The position numbers were made by a program, and so were the translations under genes. The notes under the pieces were generated by a model. The model was not told where the DNA came from. It worked only from the letters and a program-made list of their open reading frames with translations, and did not search any database. Shown piece after piece: positions 55,201 through 64,000 of a DNA stretch of 64,000 nucleotides; position 1 is the first letter of the stretch, and the number at the start of each line of letters is the position of its first letter. Source of the DNA: Bedellia somnulentella (lineage: Eukaryota > Arthropoda > Insecta > Lepidoptera > Bedelliidae); contig OY755186.1 of NCBI GenBank assembly GCA_963576735.1, positions 15,115,970-15,179,969 of the forward strand, read 5' to 3'.

Positions 55201-55262
55201 CTCCAGACCATTGGTATGAACAATACAAAGAAGCAACGGAAGAAATAGAAAACCAAGGATAA
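49216..55262 (+). CDS. MAGE: MAGE-domain protein, probable NSE3 subunit of the SMC5/6 complex
   Basis: Five coding exons, 49216-49392, 50882-51053, 51880-51992, 54239-54334 and 55188-55262, join in frame with GT-AG introns to give 210 residues and TAA. The protein is close to a bare MAGE homology domain of about 200 residues. The N-terminal winged helix has CVRFILCREGSKIPIKRAEI; the second winged helix has TVYGYKLIQVDVKSGVQYIV, LTHIFMSCGSVKEEEMWKFL and MYLTYNKVGEGDFTRYIFDW, the usual closing GQRAMEEVPKMFLLKKVAE pattern, and a charged tail. Most insects have a single MAGE gene, whose product pairs with the NSE1 ubiquitin ligase and NSE4 in DNA repair in the nucleus; that role is inferred by family. 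Intron 3 (51993-54238) is swollen by nested transposons. The exon 4 start assumes AAAG|GTAGGA; an AG 4 nt further on would shift the frame. Confidence 0.88.
49471..49722 (-). repeat. Family B repeat, divergent
   Basis: In intron 1 of the MAGE gene. It keeps the tail TACTTATACTCACGGCCATA and the head CAGTGCCGGCTTAGAATG. Confidence 0.7.
49860..50055 (-). repeat. Family B repeat, degenerate, tail lost
   Basis: Minus-strand TGCAGTGTCAGTTTAGAATA and GAGACTGGAGACCAATCACT match the family order. The short plus-strand frame here is not a gene. Confidence 0.55.
50397..50628 (+). repeat. Family B repeat, near full length
   Basis: It starts TGTAGTGCTGGCTTAGAATA and ends with a TGTATG tail. In intron 1 of the MAGE gene. 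Confidence 0.8.
51638..51784 (+). repeat. Family B repeat, 5'-truncated
   Basis: It starts at TGATGGAGACCCATCACC and has a (TATG)n tail; it ends about 95 bp before the third MAGE exon. Confidence 0.75.
52086..52312 (-). repeat. Family B repeat, divergent
   Basis: The head GCTGTGTAGTGTCGGCTTAG is intact on the minus strand; the 3' part is degraded. In intron 3 of the MAGE gene. Confidence 0.7.
52403..54197. mobile_element. DNA transposon with AGGGCTGCCATC ends and 10-bp target duplication
   Basis: AGGGCTGCCATC at 52403 is mirrored by GATGGCAGCCCT ending at 54197. AGTTGCAGGT is repeated exactly at 52393-52402 and 54198-54207. GC-rich subterminal parts contain many CCCGGAC/GTCCGGG blocks, including a hairpin GAGTCCGGGTTTCACCCGGACTC at about 54090. 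With the nested family D copy removed the element is about 840 bp and noncoding. An 8-11 bp duplication points towards the Mutator type, but this is not proven. It lies in intron 3 of the MAGE gene. Confidence 0.75.
52842..53798 (+). mobile_element. Family D element nested in the AGGGCTGCCATC transposon
   Basis: It begins CTAGTGGATCGGCCCAGCTT and ends ATTTATTATAAGTGTAG. ATAAAAC occurs at both borders as a probable 7-bp duplication. It is about 90% similar by eye to 29978-30953. Confidence 0.7.
54750..54885 (-). repeat. Family B repeat, degenerate 5' half
   Basis: Minus-strand GCTGTGAAATATCGGCTTAG and GTGGCTATCTCATCACCAAC remain. In intron 4 of the MAGE gene. Confidence 0.55.
54890..55085 (+). 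mobile_element. Family A SINE, head lost and internally deleted
   Basis: It begins at GCCTACACCAATTTGG and keeps the 3' module CTCTGCCAACCCCTTCGAGG. About 100 bp before the last MAGE exon. Confidence 0.65.
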
Positions 55263-55540
55263 TACGTGATTAGTTATTAATAAGACATAAGACAGACATA
55301 AGACATTTATTACAAGAAAAACACATTACATTAGAATTTACAATGATTCACGCACTAGGCATTGCCTGTATCGCATGAATCTAGGGAACACATTTAAAAT
55401 ACACAACGAATAATACAAGTCTTAATTAATTAATTAAGAGAGAAAAATAAACAAAAAACTGATTTAAATAAAAATAAAACTAACTAAATTACAAAAGCAA
55501 CTAAGTAATAGTTTGTGCATATTGCGAAGTGTTTAGTTAC
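55263..55540. other. 3' flank of the MAGE gene
   Basis: A CATAAGACAGACATAAGACA tandem follows the stop by about 25 bp; an interspersed 3'-end-like sequence (TTATTACAAGAAAAACAC) follows. The polyadenylation site is not clear; AATAAAC occurs at 55445. Confidence 0.4.
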
Positions 55541-55680
55541 GAGTGTATGTGTGTGTGTGTGTGTATTGGATATGTATGTGAGAATGAATGTATGTGTGAC
55601 TGTGTGTATGTGCGAGGGTGAATATTTGTGAGTGAGTAAGAGTGTGTATGTATGAGTGTGTGTGTGAGAGACAACTACGA
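55541..55680. repeat. Imperfect (TG)n-rich tract
   Basis: GTGTATGTGTGTGTGTGTGT and derivatives with GA interruptions over about 140 bp. Confidence 0.8.
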
Positions 55681-56079
55681 GACAACTTTTAGCAAATCTA
55701 CTTACTTTATACTTATAATTAAGTTAAAACAAACAAAGACAATAAATGTTTGTTGTTAAAATCGTTTTTCTAAGTTGATTGTTTTTATATTAAAGAATGT
55801 TAAATGATACAAATAAGTCTTTTAATTATTATATGAATAGTACAGTCGTACCCACATCTCTTGAACATGGAGACTCTAACACTCTATTGACCAATATGTA
55901 TACCTGGGATCTTGGAATAAACCATTTGTTCAGGTAAAACCAATTTGAAGAATGAGGTCAACTGTCGAATTTACACGGATGGTTAGTCCAAAATTCCGCA
56001 GTCTAAAGTAATACGTTTTTTACCAATATGTGATGCGAGTAATTACAATGGACTTCAGGAGGCTCAGTCTCTCAATGGA

Positions 56080-56332
56080 GATGGCTATGTTAGGAGTTTC
56101 ACTATGCAATCCAAACTACGACGACGAGATCCGTAGAAGAACCGGGGTGACTGACGTAGTCCAAGGACTTAATTTAAGGATGACGCAATATGGGTAGGCC
56201 TCCCACAAGGTAGATCTAAGTCTTCGCCGATGTCGCGGGAAGCTGGTGGATTAAACCAGCACAGTACCGGTCGCTGTGGAGATCTTTAGCGGAGGATTAT
56301 GTCCAGAAGTGGACGTCTCTTGGCTTATGATG
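56080..56332 (+). pseudogene. LINE polymerase C-terminal relic
   Basis: The plus-strand frame at 56224-56328 reads FADVAGSWWIKPAQYRSLWR and then SLAEDYVQKWTSLGL before two stops. This is the closing block (DxxKVAGxxW...W..L...Y.QxWTSxG) of a common lepidopteran LINE polymerase. Upstream frames are broken. Confidence 0.6.
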
Positions 56333-57000
56333 ACGTGAAAAGATGAGTGGCGATCTAAGGGTTGGATCTCATCTGGTAGCACGGAATCGCCTTTTTACGC
56401 CGCCCTTCTCTTTATGTCGCTCAGAACTGCCATTTGCTAGACTGAGACAGAAAGCATAATGTGATAGCCCGCGGCGGAATCCTCGAGGAGATCGGCAACA
56501 CGGATAAAATGCAATGATCAGCAAGGAGGCGCCGGAACGCTGAATGGCGCAATAGCATGCTAACGCATCCTTTCTCCGCCCCGATCACTTGCTGTCGCAC
56601 TCTATCGCTGGCTCACGGGGCCTCTCGTCAGCTTAGTGCAGCTTGTTCATTCGTGCCGTGCGGCTGGAAATAACAATGACTGACGAAACTAAACTGATCA
56701 TGAAAGAACGCTGCAGTATGCCACCCCATGCTGAGCTGACGCGTGAGATCGCCTTTTTTGTCTGCGGAATGCGACAGCGAGCGTTCGCATGCGACAGCTT
56801 ACTGCAGCAGGGGGTAGCACAGGAACAAATGCGATTCCGTGCTGCCAGATGTGGTCTTACCCTAAAAAGATTTTACTCTAAACCTTTGATCCTACCGCTC
56901 TATCTAGAAAACCGGGCTACACGCTTTTTTTTTTCCTGTTCATCCAACTCTGATGACCTTGTCGTATTGGAGAGTCCCTAGTTTGTGTACCTTGGATGCA
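56333..57000. other. GC-richer segment with an unidentified 112-codon frame
   Basis: This stretch is clearly less AT-rich than its neighbours. A plus-strand frame at 56643-56981 has 112 codons with no repeats, no membrane segment and no family I recognise (it includes ELTREIAFFVCGMRQRAF). A GACAGC-rich part (GCGACAGCGAGCG, GCGACAGCTTACTGCAGCAG) lies inside it. It may be part of an unidentified element or an unrecognised exon; splice signals are not obvious. Confidence 0.25.
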
Positions 57001-57321
57001 GTGCAATGATCGCAAGTTTGAATACTTATTAGGTCCAAGTAATATCGAATACTAGTGGACATTGCTATAAAACGAAATAAAAGTTTCGAGGATGGATAAA
57101 GAAGTGCGTGCGATAAAGGAGAAGGCAATCTCAAACCAGCCTACATATTTATTGGCACAGTTAATAACTTGTGACAAGGAGACCTAAGGTTAACTGAACT
57201 CATCCCTTCCCTATCTAAAACCACTTCTTTCGGGTATTAAAGGCCCCACCCAGACACTTGCTAACACCCTTAGCAGTAATCATTAAAAGTTTTACCGTCA
57301 AAACATAAATCAACGTACATA

Positions 57322-57558
57322 TGCTGTGTAGTGTCGGCTTAGAATAAGACTACGGAGGGTGTACGTAAGAGGCGACTAACGGTATTGGGGCTTTTAAGAG
57401 ATTTTTGGGTGATGCGGTTGGAGACCCATCACCAACAACCCTTATTTTACAATCATTTCCCCACTAAACTTTCCAAAAGTGGCTGAGGAATTTATTATTC
57501 CTTAGCTCTGGCTACACCTTCTAGGGATTTATAGCCGTGAGTATATGTATGTATGTAT
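57322..57558 (+). repeat. Family B repeat with a small 5' deletion
   Basis: GCTGTGTAGTGTCGGCTTAG at the left, with about 15 bp missing after ATAAGACTAC; (TATG)n tail at the right. About 430 bp upstream of the carrier start codon. Confidence 0.8.
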
Positions 57559-57639
57559 AAATCAAATCTGAGATAAAAACGACATAGGTATTAAGGAATC
57601 CGACAGCGACTGTTGGATGGCGATGATGAAACTGATTTT

Positions 57640-57725
57640 ACCTTAACTAAAAGATGTGAAACAACAATGTTTTGTCTATCCCGATGGGATATTATGGCGT
57701 AACGCATTGATATAATATAAAACAA
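57640..57725 (+). repeat. Family C 3' end relic
   Basis: TTTGTCTATCCCGATGGGAT and ATTATGGCGTAACGC correspond to the terminal module of family C. Confidence 0.4.
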
Positions 57726-57984
57726 GAGGGTAACGTCAGTATATAATATATGACGTTTTCTTGCACACTCTTTGTGACATTGGCGAAGTAATTATAGCTT
57801 ATACTGCAAATGCCAGTCTACATAAAAGCATAAAGAATTGTCATTGGCATTGGCATTGGATGGAATGGAAAACATGTCAAACTTTTAAAACATTTCTCAT
57901 TGTGGAACATAGGTCGAAATTGTGTTCGCCAAATAGTTAATCAAAGTTTTTAATTTCTCATGCAAATAACATTATCTTAGAAAA

Positions 57985-58055
57985 ATGGCTGCTAGTTCAA
58001 ATAAAGAGGTGCAAATTCCAAATTTACTGAAATTTACTTTTGGTGGAGTAGCTGG
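57985..58055 (+). CDS. Mitochondrial carrier, first coding exon (2-oxoglutarate/malate carrier-like)
   Basis: ATG 57985 opens a frame whose peptide ends IPNLLKFTFGGVAG across the donor GCTGG|GTGAGT at 58056. The LKFxFGGVAG segment, a short polar lead followed by the first membrane helix, is how SLC25A11-type carriers begin; these exchange 2-oxoglutarate for malate across the inner mitochondrial membrane. Only 23 codons plus two bases are in the window's visible exon; the next exon should start with MGAT and the PLDLVK motif, and no such segment was found in the remaining 5.9 kb, so intron 1 runs past the right edge. Identification rests on a short peptide and the splice position. Confidence 0.55.
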
Positions 58056-58439
58056 GTGAGTTAAATTATTCTTATTTTAAGAAATTGTCCTTCAGATTTA
58101 TGTAAGGTCGTTCTTTCTGTATCTCCAAACAATCTAAAAGTACTTTTATATTTATCTTAAATCCTTAACTGTATGCTTTTTCGAATTTACATAAAAAATA
58201 CTCTTTAAATTTCAGGAAAACCAGCTGTTTCGTATATTCTCTTATTTTTCGTACAGTTAATCATAATCATTTGTACTTATAGTCTAGACATTCAATGGGA
58301 ACTAAATATTCAATACAAGTTATTTTATACAATTCAAATGATTAGTTATTGATAAATATTTTCTAGCTTCTCAAGTTTAGGAAAATTCATCATTTGGCAG
58401 TGTAATGTACAAAAAATTAACAATACAAGTATTGTATGC

Positions 58440-58538
58440 ACAAATTCCAAAAGTGTCTGAGGAATTTCTGATTCCTTAGCTCTGGCTACCCCTTCTAGGG
58501 ATTTATAGCCGTGAGTATATGTATGAATGTATATGTAT
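58440..58538 (+). repeat. Family B repeat, 5'-truncated
   Basis: It starts at TTCCAAAAGTGTCTGAGGAA and ends with the TATG tail. Confidence 0.75.
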
Positions 58539-58956
58539 TTTTAGGTACAAACACCCTTTTAAGCACATAAATTATAAATTAGGAAAGTGAGATACACCAA
58601 CCTTGCTCTTGTTAAAAGGTGGTGGCTTTACTTTAGTATAGTATATTGTACTCCTGATTTATAAACATAATTTGTATGTTTATTACACATAGTAACCTAA
58701 GCAAGTTGCTTTACTAAATAGTTTTAAATTCATCAAAGACTTAAATCTGCTTACGCACAGTGGTTTACTATATACAGGGTTGGTCAAATGTTCCGCCAGA
58801 GCTCTATTATCAATTATACTTAACTGATAACTGTTAACTTATACTATTTAAAAATTTATGAGAGCAGTCTGCACTTACAAATATGTACTGTATTCCACAA
58901 TCAAAGAACAACTAATAAAACTGAAAAATTTTACTATAAGCCTCCTTCAATGGTTT

Positions 58957-59092
58957 TGCTGCACAGTGTTGGCTTAGAAAAGCACTTAGCCATATCTATC
59001 CATGCGTGTCATAAGAGGCAGCTAAGGGTTTCGGGATTTTAAGTTATTGTTGAGAATGCAGGCAGAGACACATCACCAACCATCCTTTACAG
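58957..59092 (+). repeat. Family B repeat, 5' half, divergent
   Basis: CTGCACAGTGTTGGCTTAGA to CACATCACCAACCATCC. The 3' half is gone. A second degenerate copy in inverted orientation follows at about 59170-59345. Confidence 0.6.
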
Positions 59093-59169
59093 TTAACAGC
59101 TTTTGTGAATTGAATGATTGGAAAATGATAAATTACAAATATATTAAATAAAAATAATACTAAAAATAC

Positions 59170-59345
59170 ATGCATATAGTCATAACTATAAGCTATGAAT
59201 CCCAGAAAAAAGAAGCAAGTGTTTGGACGTAGAATGGCGAATTAATTAAATAAAAGTTGTTGGTGATAGGTCTCCAACCACTGAGCCAAATGATCAATTT
59301 AAAAACCCCAATACCCTGAGTTACCTGAGTAAGTAAGCAAGCTAA
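59170..59345 (-). repeat. Family B repeat, degenerate
   Basis: Minus-strand GGTTGGAGACCTATCACC and GGGATTCATAGCTTATAG. With the preceding copy it forms an inverted pair. Confidence 0.45.
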
Positions 59346-59377
59346 GTGCTTACTACAGTAAAATATATTTTAACATC

Positions 59378-60967
59378 TGGGTCATTCCATTATCGCGGGT
59401 GCAACATTTAGACGCATGTATTAGTTCGATTTAATTAAATAAAAAACATTTTTAATGAAATGAGTCTTAAAAAAGCTACATTTTAATAGTTTCCCTTTAT
59501 ATTAGTTGAGAAAGATTTTCAAATAGTATTTAAAAAGCTAGGAGGAAGGTTCAAAGTGCCATCGCGGGTGCAACGTATTTGGCCCAACCTTTCCAGATCA
59601 TAGACAGGAAACGCATAAATCTGTTAATTGTGATACATTTAATATGTTATGCCTTAGTATTTTGTAGGCTGTTTAAGTAACAAAGTAAATAAAACAAAAA
59701 CTCTAAACAAAAAGGAAATAGACAATGAATTATTAGTTTTTTAATCAATCGCGGGTGCAACATTAAATTATCGCGGGTGCAACCAGTCTAATTTAAGTGA
59801 ATACAAACATCAATTTAACTAATATAGAAACGAAATCAGAGAACAAAACATATTTATTACTAATTAGCATACTTTTGTTATCACTTATATTAATGTATTT
59901 TTTTTAATACATCAATATTTGCCGGAAATTGTATTATCATTCTATTTCCTTCAGTCTTTTTCTCTGGTGCTTCCAGCTTCGCGATAATTTCATCAAATTG
60001 CCCGTCTGCTATGTCATTAACAATTTATGTGTAACGTTTGCACTCAATTCTCGTCATAAATTGTACTCTCACTTTTCCATCTTCATCTATATCGCTCTGA
60101 CACATTCCCACATAACGATATTGAGTATATTTTTTTCTCCGTTTGGTATCACGAGCTCTTTCCCGACGGTGCCAATGGTGTTTGGCATGAAGCTCAGGAT
60201 TTTTGTTTAATGAAGAATGCAGCAGCCTCCTTGAGTTGCCCTGTTGTCAATTCGACCGAAAATTCTCTAAAACTAAGAAAATGTAAATAAAAACACAGTT
60301 ATTAAATATATATCATCAATTGTATTGAACATATATTATTATCAAGGCATAACAAAAAACAAAATATGTAATTAATTACACAAAAAGGTGACGTGATAAA
60401 AATTTGCTCCCGCGATCTGACATTAAGATCGCGGGTGCAACCAATTTTAGATAAGGTTTATTTTAATCTAGCAATCATTACATTCGTAAAATCGATTAAT
60501 TTAAATAAAGTTTTTATTTCTTCTTACTTTTGCAAAGTTTCAGAATAATAGCTCTTCATTTCTGTGAAAAAAATAAACTTTTATATCTTTTGTATCGCGG
60601 GTGCAACAAGTTAATAATGTGATCTAGTAGTCTATAATACTCAATAAATAACAACATATACTTAAATTTTTTGATATATTAGGATAAATAAATATGGTCA
60701 CTACACGTTTAGCCGGTGAAACATACCTGAAACTGTCAGCGACAGATGTTTCGCGCCAGTGTTGGCAGTCATGATTTTACGGTTTGTAACAACTCTTTGG
60801 GTGGTAAACTTTAGTAATGCACCCGAAAAGCAAATACTGAGTAAAATCAGATAAAAATAGATTTTATATCAAATTCAGACTTTCTTCTTTCCACTAATAA
60901 CAAAAAATATAACTAATAACGAAATTAAAAAATTTATGTCGCAAATCGTCTATAGCGGAATCGCCCA
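59378..60967. mobile_element. Unidentified element with seven ATCGCGGGTGCAAC motifs
   Basis: Imperfect inverted ends (TGGGTCATTCCATTATCG at the left, TGGGCGATTCCGCTATAG on the minus strand at the right) bound about 1.6 kb. The 14-mer ATCGCGGGTGCAAC occurs exactly at 59392, 59561, 59748, 59770, 60428 and 60594, and once inverted with one mismatch at 60404-60416. The background is very AT-rich, so these GC-rich sites stand out. A minus-strand coding relic lies at 59900-60272. No target duplication was found. It may be a DNA transposon whose transposase binds the 14-mer. Confidence 0.5.
59900..60272 (-). pseudogene. Coding relic inside the ATCGCGGGTGCAAC element
   Basis: On the minus strand, after a possible acceptor (TTTTCTTAG), one frame reads FREFSVELTTGQLKEAAAFF. 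Then, after a shift, it continues HRRERARDTKRRKKYTQYRY followed by VGMCQSDIDEDGKVRVQFM, a stop at about 60028 and more coding (NDIADGQFDEIIAKLEAPEK). A very basic stretch followed by a short beta-strand-like motif suggests a nucleic-acid-binding protein of a mobile element. I do not recognise the family. Confidence 0.4.
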
Positions 60968-61071
60968 TATGAATATTTGACGGCAGCATCTATCTCAATA
61001 TCTAACTTTTTTAGCATGTCCTCTTCTAACAAGACATTTACACATAACCAGATATTTCATCAGCTGCTCTT

Positions 61072-61444
61072 TGCAACAACCGTGATAGCCCAGTTGGTAG
61101 AACACTCGGTTATCGTGCAAACAACTAGTGTTCAAATCCTGGGTCGGGCCTACACCAATTTGTCTTTTCTAAAGACATATGTGTGGTTAATTTATCATGG
61201 TTGTTAACGGTGAGGGAAAACATCGTGAGGAAACCCACACAATGAGTTGTACTTAGTCATGTGACAGTGTATTCGTACAAAACGGCGATAGGCCTGCCCC
61301 CTATCACGTGAGTACACTGTCCATGCAAAACCTGGGTACTCTAAACACCAGGTGACAAAGTCATGTAATGTTCAGAAGTATTAGTACCTCTGCCAACCCC
61401 TTCGGGGATATTCGGTGTGAACATTTATGTTATATGTTATGTTA
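61072..61444 (+). mobile_element. Family A tRNA-headed SINE
   Basis: Full length, with GCTGCTCTTTG on both sides (about 61061-61071 and 61447-61457) as target duplication. Confidence 0.85.
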
Positions 61445-61560
61445 TGCTGCTCTTTGAAGCTAAGAGTAGCTGCATAGCTAGTGCGAGCGACCTTTTAACT
61501 AGACTTTTATAAAGTGGTATAAAACATTCATCTATTATGCACTCCCTTAGTATCCTGTAG

Positions 61561-61804
61561 TTGTGTAGTGTCGGCTTAGAATAGCACTACCCCATTTCTT
61601 CCGGTGGGTGTACGTAAGAGGCGACTAACGGACTTGGGGCTTTTAGGGATTTTTGGGCGATGCGGTTGGAGACCCATCACGAGCAACCTTTATTCTACCA
61701 TCTTTTCCCCGCTCATTTTCCAAAAGTGGCTGAGGAATTTCTAATTTCTCAGCTCTGGCTACTCCTTTTAGGGATCTATAGCCGTGAGTATATGTATGTA
61801 TGTT
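61561..61804 (+). repeat. Family B repeat, full length
   Basis: From TTGTGTAGTGTCGGCTTAG to the TATG tail; close in sequence to the copy at 313. Confidence 0.85.
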
Positions 61805-61933
61805 AGTATCCTGTACTGTTATCTCATTCTAACTGTATATTGTGTCAATAAAATAGCACTCGTGCTAGGCCTCCTGGTGCTTAAATTCCCACTGCATAAT
61901 AAATTAACCCTTGGACCCTTGAATCTATTCTAA

Positions 61934-62095
61934 TTACATACATACTCACGGCTATAAATCCCTAGATGGGGTAGCCAGAGCTGAGGAATAAGAAATTCCT
62001 CAGCAATTTTTGGAAAGTTCAGTGGGGAAAAGATGGTAAAATAAAAAGGTTGTTGGTGATGGGTCTCCAACCGCATCGCCCAAAAATCGACAATT
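61934..62095 (-). repeat. Family B repeat, 5'-truncated
   Basis: Tail at the left, broken off at GCGATGCGGTTGGAGAC on the minus strand. Confidence 0.75.
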
Positions 62096-62401
62096 CTAAT
62101 TGTATCGGGGAATTGAGTTGAACTATTCTAAGGCATCATTAAATGAATATTTCATGTTAAATCATATAGATAAACAATAATTAATTGGCACAACTATACT
62201 AACCATGAAACAAGTACATCGCGAATAATACTCTTCATTATGTTTTCTTTACTTATTATAAAGAGAAAATATATTTCTGCATGTAATAAATAGGCTCGAA
62301 CCAATCAACAGATTTATTCAATTCTTTGCGTGATAGAAACAGTTTGAAAAGAAACATAGGCTATATAACGTCACTCATATTTGCATTCTAGATTTCTAAA
62401 A

Positions 62402-62698
62402 TTAAACCCGTAATAGCAAACTGAGTAGAACACTGCTTATCATGCAGACCGTTAATTCCTGGATCAGGCCTTCACCAATTTGTCTTTTGTAAAGACATAT
62501 GTTTGGTAAACATCGTGAGGAAACCCACATAGCTAAATTATACCTTGTCATGTGACAGTGTATACACGTGAGTACACTGTCCAAGCAAAAAGTGCGTATT
62601 CTGAACACCAAGTGACAATGTCAGGTGATCTTCAAAAGTATTAGTACCTCTGCCAACCCCTTCGGGGATATACGGTATGAACATTTGAGTTGAGTTAA
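62402..62698 (+). mobile_element. Family A SINE, decayed
   Basis: The head (CCGTAATAGCAAACTGAGTA) and body carry many small deletions; the 3' module CTCTGCCAACCCCTTCGGGG is intact, with a (TTGAG)n tail. Confidence 0.7.
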
Positions 62699-62899
62699 AA
62701 CTAAAACCTCTTTTTCCCCTCACAGCTTTCTTAACTTCTAAGCCGTAATGTTCCTAGGAACTGTGAAATGTTGCGTTTATTATATGAGTATTTTATTGTT
62801 GCATAATCCAACAGACGTGGCGTAACGACGGAAAATTCACACGCTATTTTTATTTCAGGGTTATACGTTAAAAACTGTATTTGATAGATTGCATTGTAA

Positions 62900-63000
62900 A
62901 CACACATACATATGTACATATACATACGCCATTATTTCCGATTGGGGTAGGCAGAGACTATCGCCACTTTGGCAATCCTATCTAGCTTCGTTTACATCCA
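62900..63000 (-). repeat. Family C 3' end relic
   Basis: On the minus strand AGTCTCTGCCTACCCCAATC, then AATAATGGCGTATGTATATG: the terminal module plus tail. Confidence 0.55.
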
Positions 63001-63083
63001 GCAAACATTTTATACAATATATATTTCAATAATCGGCAACAGAATCGCATCGGACAATAAATGTAATACAAAATTATTTTTGT

Positions 63084-63451
63084 ACCAACCGTGATAGCCC
63101 AGTGGGTAGAACACTCGGTTATCGTGCAAACGACTAGTGTTCAAATCCTGGGTCGGGCCTACACCAATTTGTATTTTCTAAAGACATATGTGTGGTTAAT
63201 TTATCATGGTTGTTAACGGTGAGGGAAAACATCGTGAGGAAACCCACATGGCTGAGTTGTACTTAGTCATGTGACAGTGTATTCGTGCAAAACGGCGATA
63301 GGCCTGCCCCCTATCACGTGAGTACACTGTCCATGCAAAACGTGGGTACTCTGAACACCAGGTGACAAAGTCACGTAATGTTCAGAAGTATTAGTACCTC
63401 TGCCAACCCCTTCGGGGATATTCGGCGTGAACGTTTATGTTATGTTATGTT
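63084..63451 (+). mobile_element. Family A tRNA-headed SINE
   Basis: Full length and close to the consensus. AAAATTATTTTTGTA at the left and AAAATTATTTTTATA at the right are the target duplication. Confidence 0.85.
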
Positions 63452-63453
63452 AT

Positions 63454-63950
63454 GTAAAATTATTTTTATATATTTGTATTTAAATGTACACATGTATATT
63501 AGTTGAAGTAAATAAATTTATTCGGAAACTTCTTTTAATTAACCTAAATAAGCAAAATATTGTTAATTCTCATCAGATCAATTGTGAAGTGTCGTTAAAA
63601 AAGTCGTAGTTTTATGATTTACATTACTTAAAAGTTTAATTTGCTAAACCCACAAACTACTATTTTAAATCAGAGAATCCAATTTTACAATAAGGCGTAA
63701 CAAAAATAAAAAAAATTGCAAAATCGGGAAGATACAAATACGCTTAAGTTGTGGGGGTCAGGTTCTTCATAACATGATGTAATGATACCATCTTGAACAA
63801 TACCACTAATGTGTATACACGATATCGCAAGTTACATTACTTACGACACGCCGAGGTCGAAGGTCATCAGAGTGGTGATAAACGACAACCGATGTCAACG
63901 ACTTACACCAAGTTAATTATAGAACGTAAATGGTTGTTGATTTTATTTAC
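63454..63950. other. AT-rich sequence in the carrier's first intron
   Basis: No gene was recognised. A less AT-rich patch at 63840-63910 (ACGACACGCCGAGGTCGAAG) was checked for a carrier exon without success. Confidence 0.4.
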
Positions 63951-63952
63951 TT

Positions 63953-64000
63953 GCTGTGTAGTGTCGGCTTAGAATAGCACTACCCCATTTCTTCCGGTAG
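63953..64000 (+). repeat. Family B repeat cut by the window edge
   Basis: It starts GCTGTGTAGTGTCGGCTTAG and runs off the right end. Confidence 0.8.

Noticed and set aside
58056..64000. Second exon of the mitochondrial carrier
   Set aside because: No segment with the PxDxxK/R carrier motif and splice signals was found; the next exon is presumed beyond the window.

Overview
The window reads as nuclear DNA of an insect, most likely a moth or butterfly. The base composition is AT-rich, genes are split by introns full of short interspersed repeats, the two glutathione S-transferases are insect sigma class, and the transposons are of kinds common in Lepidoptera (piggyBac-like, mariner-like, a Dong/R4-type LINE, and tRNA-headed SINEs). 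The species cannot be read from the sequence alone.

Host genes form four islands. (1) 4.7-6.4 kb, plus strand: the 3' half of an SLC22-type organic solute transporter in three exons; its 5' part is missing or lies outside the window. (2) 15.8-29.1 kb: two sigma-class glutathione S-transferase genes pointing tail to tail. Each has four coding exons of 133, 168, 143 and 171 nt and encodes 204 residues, which indicates duplication by inversion. (3) 49.2-55.3 kb, plus strand: a complete five-exon MAGE-domain gene, probably the NSE3 subunit of the SMC5/6 complex. (4) 57.99 kb, plus strand: only the first coding exon of a mitochondrial carrier resembling the 2-oxoglutarate/malate carrier. A two-exon, 621-codon gene on the minus strand at 2.2-4.2 kb has features of a tnp2/CACTA-like transposase and is uninterrupted.

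Most of the rest is mobile DNA in nested layers. 6.7-12.2 kb is a decayed piggyBac-like element (TTAA sites, matching ends, C-terminal cysteine finger) that received SINEs, a mariner relic and a 1.3 kb foldback element. Non-LTR relics lie at 0-0.2, 20.0, 23.3, 23.8-25.0, 34, 48.8 and 56.1 kb. A Dong/R4-type LINE with an intact 957-codon ORF, plus a second 5'-truncated copy, lies at 36.5-40.0 kb. A copia-type pol fragment lies at 42.4-43.9 kb. A second LINE at 44.0-46.7 kb also ends in what looks like a restriction-like endonuclease. At 59.4-61.0 kb an unidentified element carries seven copies of a 14-bp motif.

Two short repeat families dominate. Family A is about 370 bp, has a tRNA-like head and a (TTATG)n tail, and often shows 10-13 bp target duplications. 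Family B is about 245 bp with a (TATG)n tail. Both, and a LINE 3' relic called family C here, end in a similar module of the form CTCTGsCTACCCC-loop-GGGGA-GGCGTGA, which suggests that they share one retrotransposition machinery.
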